Positions 1 to 8,936 of a stretch of 64,000 nt of DNA are shown here, piece by piece. The notes under the pieces are model-generated. The model saw nothing but the letters and a program-made list of their open reading frames with translations. It was not told where the DNA came from and ran no database searches. This DNA is from CAVZAB01 sp963773155 (GTDB taxonomy: Bacteria; Pseudomonadota; Alphaproteobacteria; Rhizobiales; Beijerinckiaceae), in contig CAVZAB010000013.1 of assembly GCA_963773155.1 (NCBI GenBank), positions 62,001 through 126,000 of the forward strand. The letters are read 5' to 3'. Both the position numbers and the translations under genes were made by a program. Within the stretch, counting starts at the first letter, position 1, and the number at the start of each line of letters is the position of its first letter.

Positions 1-645
1 CGCCGAGTCTCGGTCACTGCCGAACCCGGCAAGGTCACCTGCATCATGGGCCGCAACGGTGTCGGCAAATCGTCCCTGCTGCGCGCCATTGCCGGTCAAC
101 ATCACGTCGCCAGCGGAACTATAGCGTGGCAGGGCGAAAACATTACTGCGCTGGCGCCGCATGAGCGGGCGCGCCGAGCGATCGCCTATGTGCCGCAGGG
201 CCGTGAGGTCTTCCCACTGTTGACGGTGCGGGAAAATCTGCAGACCGGTTTTGCCGCGATCAACCGGCGCGACCATTACCTGCCGGACGAAATTTTCGAT
301 CTGTTCCCGGTGCTATCCGATATGCTCGGCCGGCGCGGCGGCGACCTGTCCGGCGGCCAGCAGCAGCAGCTCGCCATAGCGCGGGCGCTCGTCGCCCGCC
401 CCAAACTGCTGCTCCTTGACGAACCGACCGAGGGGATCCAGCCTTCGATCATCAAGGATATCGGCCGCGCCATCCTCTATTTGCGCAACAAGGGCGAATT
501 GGCGATTGTGCTGGTCGAGCAATATTTCGAGTTTGCCCGCGATCTCGCCGACGATTTTGCGGTCATGGACCGGGGCGTCGTCGTGATGTCGGGCGACCGT
601 GCCGCAATGGTCGAGGAAGATGTCCGACGCCGCTTGTCCGTCTGA
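1..645 (+). CDS. urtE: Urea ABC transporter ATP-binding protein UrtE (5' end missing)
   Basis: ATPase of the high-affinity urea importer UrtABCDE, acting on the cytoplasmic face of the inner membrane. The reading frame is open from the first base of the window, so the N-terminus lies to the left. Visible are the Walker A (GRNGVGKS), the Q-loop region, the ABC signature (LSGGQQQQLAIARAL) and Walker B (LLLLDEPTEG), followed by IQPSIIKDIG, a run characteristic of UrtE within the Liv-type ATPases. It overlaps ureD by 26 nt and heads the urease operon, which supports urea rather than branched-chain amino acids as substrate. urtABCD are presumably just outside the window. Confidence 0.93.
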   Translation, partial: RRVSVTAEPGKVTCIMGRNGVGKSSLLRAIAGQHHVASGTIAWQGENITALAPHERARRAIAYVPQGREVFPLLTVRENLQTGFAAINRRDHYLPDEIFDLFPVLSDMLGRRGGDLSGGQQQQLAIARALVARPKLLLLDEPTEGIQPSIIKDIGRAILYLRNKGELAIVLVEQYFEFARDLADDFAVMDRGVVVMSGDRAAMVEEDVRRRLSV

Positions 646-1465
646 ACCCGATGGCGATCCGCTCGTCCCCGACTCAATCCGGGCAAGCGGCGCCATCAAG
701 GCCCGGTTCGAGAAATATCCCGGCCGCACCGATGTCGCACGGCTGTTCGAATCCGGCGGCCTCAGGCTGCGCCGCCCGCGCGTCGGACAGGCCTGCGAGG
801 GGGTTATCATCAATACCGGCGGCGGCATGGCCGGCGGCGACCGGGCCGAGCTCGCCTTCGAACTGGGCCCCGGCGCCGCAGTAACCATTACGACCCAATC
901 GGCCGAGAAAGTCTACCGGGCCCAAGGCCTGCCCGCTGAGGTCGAAATCGGCCTCGACCTTGCGGCCGAGGCGCAGCTCAACTGGCTGCCCCAGGAGACG
1001 ATTCTGTTCAACGGCGCGCGTTTGAACCGCAGGCTCGCCCTCAATATGGCCGCCGATGCTCGGGCGCTGGTGATCGAAAGCACGACCTTCGGCCGGCTTG
1101 CTATGGGCGAAACGCTGACCCGCGGCACCTTCGGCGATCGCTGGCGGGTTCGCCGCGCCGGCAAGTTGGTCTTTGCCGAAGACGTCCGCCTAAGCGACAA
1201 TATTGCGGGGCGGCTCGATCGGCCTGCGCTCGGCGGCGGCGCGCGGATGATCGCGACCCTGCTTTCGATTGGTGGCGATGCCGAAGCCGAGCTAGCGCTG
1301 GCCCGCGCGGCGCTGGCCGGCGCCGAAGCGGAATCGGGGTTCAGCGCATATGACGGCATGCTGGTCGGGCGAATCTTGTCTGTCTCGCCAGAACGGGTGC
1401 GCAACGCTATCGTTGCTGTCCTTGCCGGCCTCGGCTGCGGCGCGGCGCCACGGGTCTGGCAATAG
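620..1465 (+). CDS. ureD: Urease accessory protein UreD
   Basis: Urease maturation chaperone (about 281 residues, normal length) that binds apo-urease and, with UreF and UreG, forms the complex delivering nickel to the active site. Family features include GVIINTGGGMAGGD near residue 55, TTQSAEKVYR and LPQETILFNGARLNR. The ATG at 620 is preceded by a good GAGGAAG ribosome site and overlaps the end of urtE, so the two are probably translationally coupled. A GTG seven codons upstream is in frame but has no better ribosome site. Confidence 0.95.
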   Translation: MSDAACPSEPDGDPLVPDSIRASGAIKARFEKYPGRTDVARLFESGGLRLRRPRVGQACEGVIINTGGGMAGGDRAELAFELGPGAAVTITTQSAEKVYRAQGLPAEVEIGLDLAAEAQLNWLPQETILFNGARLNRRLALNMAADARALVIESTTFGRLAMGETLTRGTFGDRWRVRRAGKLVFAEDVRLSDNIAGRLDRPALGGGARMIATLLSIGGDAEAELALARAALAGAEAESGFSAYDGMLVGRILSVSPERVRNAIVAVLAGLGCGAAPRVWQ

Positions 1466-1504
1466 GGAATCGAGCCTCACCGCAACAAGCCATCGGAGAA
1501 TTTG

Positions 1505-2255
1505 ATGAATTCTGACGCCGCGCGAAAAGGACAAGCTCTTGATTGCCATGGCCGCCCAGGTCGCGCGAAGGCGGCTTGAGCGGGGTGTCAAGCTGAACCA
1601 CCCGGAGGCGGTCGCCTTGATCACCGATTTCGTGGTCGAGGGCGCCCGCGACGGACGCAGCGTCGCCGACCTGATGGCTGCCGGCGCGCATGTGCTGAGC
1701 GCCGACCAGCTGATGGAAGGCATTGCCGAGATGATAGCCGACATACAGGTCGAGGCGACCTTTCCCGACGGCAGCAAGCTCGTCACGATCCACCAGCCGA
1801 TTCGCGGCAGCGCTTCGGACCTGGTGCCCGGCGAAGTCCTCGCCGAGGGCGCCGACATCGTCATCAACGAAGGCCGCGAGACAATGACCCTCAACGTCGC
1901 CAACACCGGCGACCGCCCGGTTCAGGTCGGTTCGCATTACCATTTTTTCGAGACCAATCCCGGCCTCGACTTCGACCGTGCCAAGGCGCGCGGCATGCGG
2001 CTGGATATTCCCGCGGGAACCGCGGTGCGCTTCGAGCCCGGCCAGACCCGCACCGTGACGCTCGTTGCCCTCGCCGGCAAGCGCGAAGTCTACGGCTTTC
2101 GCCAAGCAATCATGGGGAGGCTCGACAAGGGCAAGCCAACCGCGGCAACGGCCGCTGCGGCTAAGGCCCTGAAACGGCCGGCCCGGAAAATGACCGCCCG
2201 GACACCGGCCTCGGCGGCCAAGAAGGGCGCGTCGGTAACGGGAAGAAAGCCATGA
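1505..2255 (+). CDS. ureAB: Fused urease gamma/beta subunit UreA-UreB (one-base frameshift after codon 2)
   Basis: Structural urease subunit combining the gamma (UreA, about residues 1-100) and beta (UreB, about 105-200) domains in one chain, as known in some bacteria including Helicobacter. The UreA part shows the ERGVKLNHPEA and DIQVEATFPDGSKLVTIHQPIR regions; the UreB part has VQVGSHYHFFETN. The natural N-terminus MNLTPREKDKLLIAM is present but split: ATG AAT at 1505 is followed by one extra T (1511), then the correct frame continues at 1512. The next in-frame start is a TTG at 1539. The chain ends in about 43 residues rich in Ala, Lys, Arg and Thr, beyond the usual UreB end. It overlaps ureC by 4 nt. 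Confidence 0.9.
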
Positions 2256-3964
2256 GCACACGAATTCCGCGCGCCGCCTACGCCGGCATGTTCGGCCCAA
2301 CCACGGGCGACCGCCTGCGCCTGGCCGATACGTGCCTGATGATCGAAGTCGAAAGGGACTGCACCCGCTATGGCGAGGAGGTCAAGTTCGGCGGCGGCAA
2401 GGTCATCCGCGACGGCATGGGTCAATCCCAGACGTCGCGCGCCGAGGGCGCGGTCGACACGGTGATCACCAATGCCGTGATCCTCGATCATTGGGGGATC
2501 GTGAAGGCCGATGTCGGCCTACGCGACGGCAAGATCCACGCGATTGGCAAAGCCGGCAATCCCGACATTCAGCCGGGCGTCGACATTGTCATCGGTCCAG
2601 GCACTGAAGTGATTGCCGGGGAAGGCAAGATTTTGACCGCCGGCGGTTTCGACACCCATATTCACTTCATCTGCCCGCAGCAGATCGAGGAAGCACTCAT
2701 GTCGGGGATCACCGCCATGCTCGGCGGCGGCACCGGTCCGGTCGCCGGCACCTTCGCTACGACCTGCACGCCGGGGCCGTGGCATATTGCGCGGATGATT
2801 GAGGCCGCTGACGATTTTCCGATGAATCTCGGCTTTGCCGGCAAGGGCAATGCGGCGCGCCCGAACGGCCTGGTCGAGCAGATCGAGGCCGGGGCCTGCG
2901 CCCTGAAGCTCCACGAGGATTGGGGAACAACGCCGGCCGCCATCGATTGCTGTCTTTCGGTTGCCGACGACCACGACATTCAGGTGATGATCCATACCGA
3001 TACGCTCAATGAATCGGGGTTTGTCGAGGATACGATCAAAGCCTTCAAGGGCCGCACGATCCATGCCTTTCACACCGAGGGCGCGGGCGGCGGCCATGCG
3101 CCCGATATTATCTCGGTCGCCGGGCTTTCCAATGTTCTGCCCTCCTCGACCAATCCGACGCGGCCGTTCACCTGCAACACAATCGACGAACATCTCGACA
3201 TGCTGATGGTCTGCCATCATCTCGACAGCGCCATCCCCGAGGATCTCGCTTTTGCGGAAAGCCGGATTCGCAAGGAGACGATCGCAGCAGAAGACATTTT
3301 GCACGATCTCGGCGCACTCTCGATGATGTCGTCGGACAGCCAGGCCATGGGCCGGGTCGGCGAAGTCATCATCAGAACCTGGCAGACGGCCGACAAGATG
3401 CGGCGCCAGCGCGGCCGGTTGCCCGAGGAAACCGGCGACAACGACAATGCCAGGGTGAAACGCTATATTGCCAAATACACAATCAATCCGGCGATTGCGC
3501 ATGGCGTGTCACAGCACATTGGCTCGATTGCCATAGGCAAGCTCGCCGATCTGGTGCTGTGGTCGCCAGCCTTCTTCGGCGTCAAACCGGATCTGATCGT
3601 CAAAGGCGGGGCGGTCGCAGCTGCCCCCATGGGCGATCCCAATGCCTCGATTCCAACGCCGCAGCCGGTCCATTACCGGCCGATGTTCGGCGCCCATGGC
3701 CGGGCGCGCCTGGCGACTTCGCTGACCTTTGTCTCGCAGAGCGCGTTGGCAAATGGGCTGGCGCGCAAGCTGAAAGTCGGCAAGACGCTGGTCGCGGTGA
3801 ACAACACCCGCAAGTCGATCGGCAAAGCCGACATGATCCACAATGGGGCGACGCCGAAAATTACCGTCGATCCGGAAACCTATGCGGTCACCGCCGATGG
3901 CGTCCTTCTCGCCTGCGAGCCGGCCTCGGTGCTGCCCATGGCCCAGCGCTATTTCCTGTTCTAG
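2252..3964 (+). CDS. ureC: Urease alpha subunit UreC
   Basis: Catalytic subunit of urease (EC 3.5.1.5), hydrolysing urea to ammonia and carbamate in the cytoplasm; 570 residues, normal length. The nickel site is complete: the His pair in DTHIHFICPQQ, the carbamylated lysine in CALKLHEDWGTTP, His in MIHTDTLNESG, His in FHTEGAGGGHAPDI, the flap His in MVCHHLD, and the Asp ligand in SMMSSDSQAMGRVGE. No frame disruption. The start overlaps the ureAB stop (ATGA), indicating coupled translation. Confidence 0.98.
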   Translation: MSTRIPRAAYAGMFGPTTGDRLRLADTCLMIEVERDCTRYGEEVKFGGGKVIRDGMGQSQTSRAEGAVDTVITNAVILDHWGIVKADVGLRDGKIHAIGKAGNPDIQPGVDIVIGPGTEVIAGEGKILTAGGFDTHIHFICPQQIEEALMSGITAMLGGGTGPVAGTFATTCTPGPWHIARMIEAADDFPMNLGFAGKGNAARPNGLVEQIEAGACALKLHEDWGTTPAAIDCCLSVADDHDIQVMIHTDTLNESGFVEDTIKAFKGRTIHAFHTEGAGGGHAPDIISVAGLSNVLPSSTNPTRPFTCNTIDEHLDMLMVCHHLDSAIPEDLAFAESRIRKETIAAEDILHDLGALSMMSSDSQAMGRVGEVIIRTWQTADKMRRQRGRLPEETGDNDNARVKRYIAKYTINPAIAHGVSQHIGSIAIGKLADLVLWSPAFFGVKPDLIVKGGAVAAAPMGDPNASIPTPQPVHYRPMFGAHGRARLATSLTFVSQSALANGLARKLKVGKTLVAVNNTRKSIGKADMIHNGATPKITVDPETYAVTADGVLLACEPASVLPMAQRYFLF

Positions 3965-4007
3965 AGACCTAGCGGCGGCGTGCCGGCCTTAACCCGTTCA
4001 TCTCCGT

Positions 4008-4034
4008 CTCACAGACATTTGCATTGTCTGTGAG
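4008..4034. repeat. Perfect 10-bp inverted repeat after ureC
   Basis: Arms CTCACAGACA and TGTCTGTGAG are perfectly complementary with a 7-nt loop (4018-4024). It lies 44 nt after the ureC stop and about 100 nt before the next gene. No T-run follows, so it is not a classic intrinsic terminator; it may be an mRNA processing or stabilising hairpin that separates structural from accessory urease genes, or a protein-binding palindrome. Confidence 0.6.
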
Positions 4035-4134
4035 GCCGGCGCAGGCGCATGGCTGAGCGGCCGGCAGGAGACCGGCGCCGGCGTTCGGTCCCCCGGCTGG
4101 GCCAGGCGGGCCTGGCCGATGGCAGCGTCTCGTC

Positions 4135-4854
4135 ATGATTGAGCAATTGCGACAAGCGAACGGGCAACGAGACATGGCCATGCCGAAATCAGACGCGGGC
4201 GAAGAGCCCTGGATCCGAATCCCTCCGATTCCCACGCGCTCCACTTTGCGAAATCTGTTCATTGGCGGCTATTGCGCCCTGATGGCCTGGGAAATCTGGG
4301 CGCGCGTCATCACGGTCTGGGTGGTTGGCAATCCGCTCGAACCGCCCGGCCTGGTGCTGTCGCTGGTTAACCGGTTTCTTGGAACCGCCTATGATTTGAC
4401 AATGCCGATACCCGGCGCGAATGCAACGCTGGCGCATTACGTGCTGGGCGTCGTCTTCTATCCCATCCTCTATTATCTGGTTTCGCGCGGGGTCAAGAAC
4501 TGGGCCGCTATCCTCGATGCCTTTGTCTTGGTTGCCTTCAGCGGATTTGTGCTGGTCAGCCTGATCAATGGCACCTATTTTACCCGGATGGGGCTATTCT
4601 GGCTGATGGTGAGCCTGATCACGGCGACCCGCTTCGTCAACCCGAACCGGCTCATTGCCAATTGTCTCAGCTGGGGTTCCTTCACTTGGTTCAACGCGCT
4701 GGGTATCTTCGCGCCGATCGCTGGCCTGCCGTTCCTGCTGATGGAATGGGGCGGCGACCTCTCCTTCATGAGCTGGGTCGGCCACATCCTCTTTGGCTTT
4801 CTGGCCGCCTATATTTTCGAGCGGTTGGAACGCCGCCGCGGGCGACCCGCCTAA
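4135..4854 (+). CDS. Polytopic membrane protein of unknown function inside the urease operon
   Basis: I do not recognise this 239-residue protein. It has a hydrophilic, proline-containing N-terminus of about 40 residues, then about six hydrophobic segments: near residues 42-65, 98-118, 122-147, 151-168, 183-205 and 212-232. It ends in an Arg-rich cytoplasmic tail (ERLERRRGRPA). It is co-directional with and embedded between ureC and ureE, so a role linked to urea, ammonia or nickel movement is possible, but it shows no UreI, UT, UreJ/HupE or NikM-like motif that I can identify. Start choice is between ATG 4135 and ATG 4174 (MAMPKSD); neither has a strong ribosome site. Confidence 0.75.
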   Translation: MIEQLRQANGQRDMAMPKSDAGEEPWIRIPPIPTRSTLRNLFIGGYCALMAWEIWARVITVWVVGNPLEPPGLVLSLVNRFLGTAYDLTMPIPGANATLAHYVLGVVFYPILYYLVSRGVKNWAAILDAFVLVAFSGFVLVSLINGTYFTRMGLFWLMVSLITATRFVNPNRLIANCLSWGSFTWFNALGIFAPIAGLPFLLMEWGGDLSFMSWVGHILFGFLAAYIFERLERRRGRPA

Positions 4855-4939
4855 GGTCGCCGAGGCAATTGCGGTTGCTGCGCCGGCCCGCTTCTTCTAG
4901 GACGAGGTCTGGCCTTGCGGGCTTGCTAGGGAGACAGAC

Positions 4940-5573
4940 ATGTTGCGGGCATTGAGCGTCAAGCCAGCCGGCGATTGGTCCGGCGAAATGGTCGACACGG
5001 TCGTTCTCGATTTCGACGACCGTCACCGGCGCCGCATGACGATGACGGGAGTGCGGGGTCTCGTCTTCTTGCTCGATTTGCCGCAAGCCGTCATGCTACG
5101 GCACGGCGACGCGCTGGTCCTCGATTTCGGGCAGTCTCGTCGAAGTGGTGGCGGCGCCCGAACCCTTGGCCGAGGTCCGCTGCGCCGATGCGACCAGGCT
5201 CGCCCGCGCCGCCTGGCATCTCGGCAATCGACATCTTCCCGTCCAGATTCTGACCAATCGCCTGCGGCTGCGCCGCGACCACGTCATCGAGGCGATGCTG
5301 CGCGGGCTTGATCTCGACGTTCAGGCGATCGAAGCGCCCTTCGATCCGGAGGGCGGTGCCTATGCCGGTTCTGGCGAGGCCGGCGCGGCGGATCGCGGCC
5401 ATCGCCACGACCATCCGCATGGTCACAGCCACGATCATGCGCATGGCCACGATCCCGCCGAGTCGCGAGCCGAGCGCGTTCACGTCGACGCCCATCCGCA
5501 TCGGCGTGCCCTGGGCGCGGTGGGCGATGCGCCGGATCATCCATACCCGCACAATCACCAGCACAAACGGTGA
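4940..5573 (+). CDS. ureE: Urease accessory protein UreE, nickel metallochaperone (frameshifted)
   Basis: Homodimeric nickel chaperone that hands Ni to UreG. The N-terminal half (RALSVKPAGDW to LRHGDALVLD) and the C-terminal half (GSLVEVVAAPEPL, WHLGNRHLPVQ, RDHVIEAMLRGLDLDVQ) are in different frames. The junction is GATTTC at 5123-5128; removing one T restores LDSGSLVEV. After about residue 150 there is a long His-rich tail (HRHDHPHGHSHDHAHGHD and a second His cluster ending NHQHKR), a classic nickel-binding and storage extension. The stop lies 7 nt before the ureF start. Confidence 0.9.
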
Positions 5574-5580
5574 CCGCGGC

Positions 5581-6255
5581 GTGGATTTTCCGGAACTGAA
5601 GCTTTTCCTTTGGCTCTCGCCCGCCTTTCCGGTCGGCGCCTTCGCCTATAGCCATGGTCTCGAATGGGCGGTCGAGGCTGGCGACATTCACGATGCGGCG
5701 AGCCTCGCCGAATGGCTTGCCGATCTGCTGCGGCACGGCAGCCCGCGCAGCGACGCAATATTGCTGGCCGCGGCCTTTCGCGCGGCGGCGGACGGGCCGC
5801 GGGCCGGCGCCCTCGAGGACGTCAATGAGCTGGCGCTGGCGCTCGCCGCCTCGCGCGAGCGCCGGCTCGAAACCTTGCAGCAGGGGCAGGCCTTTGCTGC
5901 GGCCCTGCAAGCGGCCTGGCCGAGTGCGGGCCTTGCCGCGCTGGCAAGCCTCGGCGAGCCCGCCTATCCGGTCGCGGTCGGAATCGCAGCAAGTGCGCAC
6001 GGCCTAGCATTGCCGCGCACACTCGCCGCCTATGGGGCGGCCTTTGTCGCCAATCTTGTTTCGGCGGCGGTGCGGCTTGGCCCGATCGGCCAGACCGACG
6101 GCCAGAAAACCATTGCCACGCTGTTGCCGGGCTGCGAAGCTTTGGCGATCGAGGCGGCCGCAAGCACTCTCGACACTCTCGGCAGCGCCGCCTTTCGCTC
6201 GGAACTGGCGTCGCTCAACCATGAAACCCAATATACCAGGCTGTTTCGATCATGA
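5581..6255 (+). CDS. ureF: Urease accessory protein UreF
   Basis: UreF (about 224 residues) binds UreD and UreG in the urease activation complex and gates GTP hydrolysis by UreG. Diagnostic features are LWLSPAFPVGAFAYSHGLEWAV at the N-terminus, ASLAEWLADLL, and the C-terminal LASLNHETQYTRLFRS. The most plausible start is GTG at 5581, 7 nt after the ureE stop, with GGTGA just upstream; in-frame ATGs further upstream lie inside ureE and would add a non-homologous Arg-rich leader. It overlaps ureG by 4 nt. Confidence 0.93.
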   Translation: MDFPELKLFLWLSPAFPVGAFAYSHGLEWAVEAGDIHDAASLAEWLADLLRHGSPRSDAILLAAAFRAAADGPRAGALEDVNELALALAASRERRLETLQQGQAFAAALQAAWPSAGLAALASLGEPAYPVAVGIAASAHGLALPRTLAAYGAAFVANLVSAAVRLGPIGQTDGQKTIATLLPGCEALAIEAAASTLDTLGSAAFRSELASLNHETQYTRLFRS

Positions 6256-6872
6256 CATTGGCGAGAGGCCCTTTGCGGGTCGGCATCGGTGGTCCGGTCG
6301 GATCCGGCAAGACGGCCCTGATGGAGCATTTGTGCAAGCGCTTCCGTCAGACCTACGCGATTGCGGCAATCACCAACGACATCTACACCAAGGAGGATGC
6401 GCGCATTCTGACCGATGCCGGTGCGCTCGAGGCCGAGCGCATTCTTGGCGTCGAGACCGGCGGCTGTCCGCATACGGCGATCCGCGAGGACGCCTCGATC
6501 AATCTGGCGGCGATTGCCGAAATGAACCGCCGCTTTCCCGGGCTCGATCTGATCCTGATCGAATCGGGGGGGGACAATCTCGCCGCGACGTTTTCGCCGG
6601 AGCTTGCCGATCTCACGATCTATGTCATCGACGTGTCCGGCGGCGAAAAGATTCCGCGCAAGGGCGGACCCGGCATTACCCGTTCCGATCTCCTGGTCAT
6701 CAATAAAATCGATTTGGCGCCGCTTGTCGGTGCTTCGCTCGACGTGATGGCGCAGGACGCCGAACGAATGCGACGTGGCAAGCCCTTTGTATTCACCAAT
6801 ATGAAGATCGCCGCGGGTCTTGCGGTTGTCGCCGATTTCGTCGAACAGCGCGGTGGTCTCGGCCGGCCCTGA
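6252..6872 (+). CDS. ureG: Urease accessory GTPase UreG
   Basis: SIMIBI-class GTPase (206 residues) that carries nickel and powers urease metallocentre assembly. The P-loop GPVGSGKTALMEHL is near residue 12, the nickel-binding Cys-Pro-His motif occurs in GGCPHTAIREDAS, and NKIDLAPLVGA is the guanine-specificity motif. Length and sequence are normal. It is the last gene of the urease operon and converges on mmsB with only 3 nt between the two stop codons. Confidence 0.97.
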   Translation: MTLARGPLRVGIGGPVGSGKTALMEHLCKRFRQTYAIAAITNDIYTKEDARILTDAGALEAERILGVETGGCPHTAIREDASINLAAIAEMNRRFPGLDLILIESGGDNLAATFSPELADLTIYVIDVSGGEKIPRKGGPGITRSDLLVINKIDLAPLVGASLDVMAQDAERMRRGKPFVFTNMKIAAGLAVVADFVEQRGGLGRP

Positions 6873-6884
6873 GCCTCACTCAGG
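6868..6884. terminator. Small hairpin across the convergent ureG/mmsB stops
   Basis: CCTGAG (6868-6873) and CTCAGG (6879-6884) form a 6-bp stem with a 5-nt loop that contains or abuts both convergent stop codons. There is no T-run on either strand, so termination is likely weak or factor-dependent. Confidence 0.35.
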
Positions 6885-7769
6885 CGAAGGCAGGCCGCCC
6901 CGGATCATCCCGATTATCGCCGAAAAATCGCGCTCGCCATGACCTTGCGCGTGAAACAATTCGTAGAGCTGGAGTGCCGCCGCTCCGAGTGGAATCGCCG
7001 CGCCCGATTGGGAGGCGGCCTGTTGGGCGAGCTTCAGGTCCTTGCGCATCAGAGCCGCGGCAAAGCCCGGCCGGTAGGCCTGATTGGCGGGCGAGGCGGG
7101 AACGGGACCGGGAACCGGGCAATAGCTGGTCAGCGACCAGGACTGGCCCGAGGAGGTCGAGGCGACGTCGAAGAGGGCCTGATGCGACAGGCCGAGCCTT
7201 TCGGCCAGCACGAAGGCTTCGCAAGTGGCGATCATAGTCGCGCCGAGAATCATGTTGTTGCAGATCTTGGCGGCCTGGCCACTGCCGGCGCCGCCGCAAT
7301 GTACGAGCTTCTTGCCCATGGCGGCGAGGATGGGCTTGGCGCCATCAAAGGCCGCAAGGCTGCCGCCGCACATGAAGGTCAGACTGGCCGCCTTAGCACC
7401 GCCGGTTCCCCCGGAGACCGGCGCGTCGAGACCAAGCGCATTCGCTTGATCGGCCAGCCGATGCGCCGCGCGCGCGCTCTCGACATCGATGGTCGAGCAA
7501 TCGATCATCAGCCGGCCGGGTCGAGCGACCGGCAGAACCTCGCGCCAGACCGCCAGCACGTCCTGGCCGGACGGCAGCATGGTGATGAGGACGTCGACAT
7601 TGTCGCAGCAGGCGCGGGCGCTCGCGGCGACGCTTACGCCGCTTTCTTGCGCCGCCGCGACGAGGGCCGCCGCAAGATCATAGCCGATCACCGCATGGCC
7701 GGCGCGCACCAAATTGGCGGCCATCGGCCCGCCCATATTGCCAAGACCGATGAAGGCTATTCTGGCCAT
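6876..7769 (-). CDS. mmsB: 3-hydroxyisobutyrate dehydrogenase
   Basis: NAD-dependent oxidation of 3-hydroxyisobutyrate to methylmalonate semialdehyde in valine degradation. The 297-residue protein starts with the Rossmann motif IAFIGLGNMGGPMAANL, carries the substrate-binding DAPVSGGTGGAKAASLTFMCGG, and has the catalytic lysine in GSGQAAKICNNMILG (near residue 170). Last gene of a minus-strand cluster: mmsA, acyl-CoA dehydrogenase, mmsB, all valine or isobutyrate enzymes, with 18 nt to the preceding gene. Confidence 0.93.
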   Translation of the reverse strand: MARIAFIGLGNMGGPMAANLVRAGHAVIGYDLAAALVAAAQESGVSVAASARACCDNVDVLITMLPSGQDVLAVWREVLPVARPGRLMIDCSTIDVESARAAHRLADQANALGLDAPVSGGTGGAKAASLTFMCGGSLAAFDGAKPILAAMGKKLVHCGGAGSGQAAKICNNMILGATMIATCEAFVLAERLGLSHQALFDVASTSSGQSWSLTSYCPVPGPVPASPANQAYRPGFAAALMRKDLKLAQQAASQSGAAIPLGAAALQLYELFHAQGHGERDFSAIIGMIRGGLPSPE

Positions 7770-7787
7770 GCGCTCCCTCTTGCGGGC

Positions 7788-8933
7788 TCAGGCAATCTTG
7801 CCGAGAAGGCTGCGCGCAATGATCACGCGCATGATTTCATTGGTACCCTCGAGGATCTGATGAACCCTGAGGTCGCGGACGATCTTTTCGATTCCATAGG
7901 CGTTGAGATAGCCATAGCCGCCATGCAATTGCAGCGCGTCATTGGCGATCGCAAAACCGGCATCGGTCGCAAAGCACTTGGCCATGGCGCATAGACGGGT
8001 GGCATTCTCGGCCTTGGCATCGAGCGCGGCCGCCGCCTGGAAGAGCAGCGCGCGCGCCGCCTCGAGTTCGGTTGCCATGTCGGCGAGCCTGAACTGCAGC
8101 GCCTGGAACTGGCGCAAGGATTTGCCAAAGGCGCGCCTTTCGCCGACGAAGGCCAGCGCCTTGTCGAGCGCGGCCCGGGCGCCGCCGAGTGAACAGGCGG
8201 CAATGTTCAGGCGGCCGCCGTCGAGACCCGCCATGGCGATCTTGAAGCCTGAGCCTTCGCTGCCGATCAGATTGGCGCGGGGAACCCGGCAATCGTCGAA
8301 ATGAACGGCCCGGGTCGGCTGGGCGTTCCAGCCCATTTTTCTCTCCTCGGCGCCGAACGATAGGCCGGGGGTCCCCTTTTCGACGATGAAGGCGGAAATG
8401 CCGCCGGGGCCGGGACCGCCGCTGCGCGCCATGACAATGTAGAGGTCGGCAGCGCCGGCCCCCGAGATGAATTGCTTGGCGCCATTGAGCCGATAGACCT
8501 CGCCGTCGGGCACCGCCTGCGTCGCCAGTCCGGCGGCGTCCGAACCGCTCGCCGCCTCGGTCAGGCAATAGGAGGACAGAAGGCTCATCGCGTTCAGCCC
8601 GGGCAGGAATTTGAAGCGCTGCTCGCTTGAGCCGAACTGGTCGATGATCCAGCCGACCATGTTGTGAATCGAAAGATAGGCCGCAATGCAGGGACAGCCA
8701 GTCGCCAGCGCTTCGAAGACCATGACGCCGTCGAGCCTCGTCAGCGCGGCGCCCTCGACATCGGCGCCGACATAAAGGCCGGCCATGCCGAGCTCGGCCG
8801 CCCGGCGCAACGTGGCAACCGGGAATTCCCGGGCGGCGTCCCAGGCCAGGGCATGCGGCGCGAGTTCGCGGTCGGCAAAATTCCGCGCCATGCCGGCCAT
8901 CGCCAGCTGCTCGTCGCTGGGACCGAAGGCCAA
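7788..8933 (-). CDS. Acyl-CoA dehydrogenase, probably isobutyryl-CoA dehydrogenase
   Basis: FAD-dependent alpha,beta-dehydrogenation of an acyl-CoA, here most likely isobutyryl-CoA in valine catabolism. Length 381 residues. It has SLLSSYCLTEAASGSDAAGL (FAD/substrate binding), the C-terminal LQLHGGYGYLNAYGIEKIVRDLRV and the catalytic Glu in QILEGTNEIMRVI. The frame opens at a TTG (8933), 3 nt after the mmsA stop; that start keeps the conserved AFGPSDEQLAMAGMARNFADREL helix, whereas the next ATG would delete it. Specificity for isobutyryl-CoA is inferred from position between mmsA and mmsB. Confidence 0.88.
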   Translation of the reverse strand: MAFGPSDEQLAMAGMARNFADRELAPHALAWDAAREFPVATLRRAAELGMAGLYVGADVEGAALTRLDGVMVFEALATGCPCIAAYLSIHNMVGWIIDQFGSSEQRFKFLPGLNAMSLLSSYCLTEAASGSDAAGLATQAVPDGEVYRLNGAKQFISGAGAADLYIVMARSGGPGPGGISAFIVEKGTPGLSFGAEERKMGWNAQPTRAVHFDDCRVPRANLIGSEGSGFKIAMAGLDGGRLNIAACSLGGARAALDKALAFVGERRAFGKSLRQFQALQFRLADMATELEAARALLFQAAAALDAKAENATRLCAMAKCFATDAGFAIANDALQLHGGYGYLNAYGIEKIVRDLRVHQILEGTNEIMRVIIARSLLGKIA

Positions 8934-8936
8934 GGC

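Noticed and set aside
5308..5580. ATG-initiated N-terminal extension of UreF
   Set aside because: The extension is ureE read in another frame, Arg-rich and unlike any UreF; GTG 5581 fits the family start.
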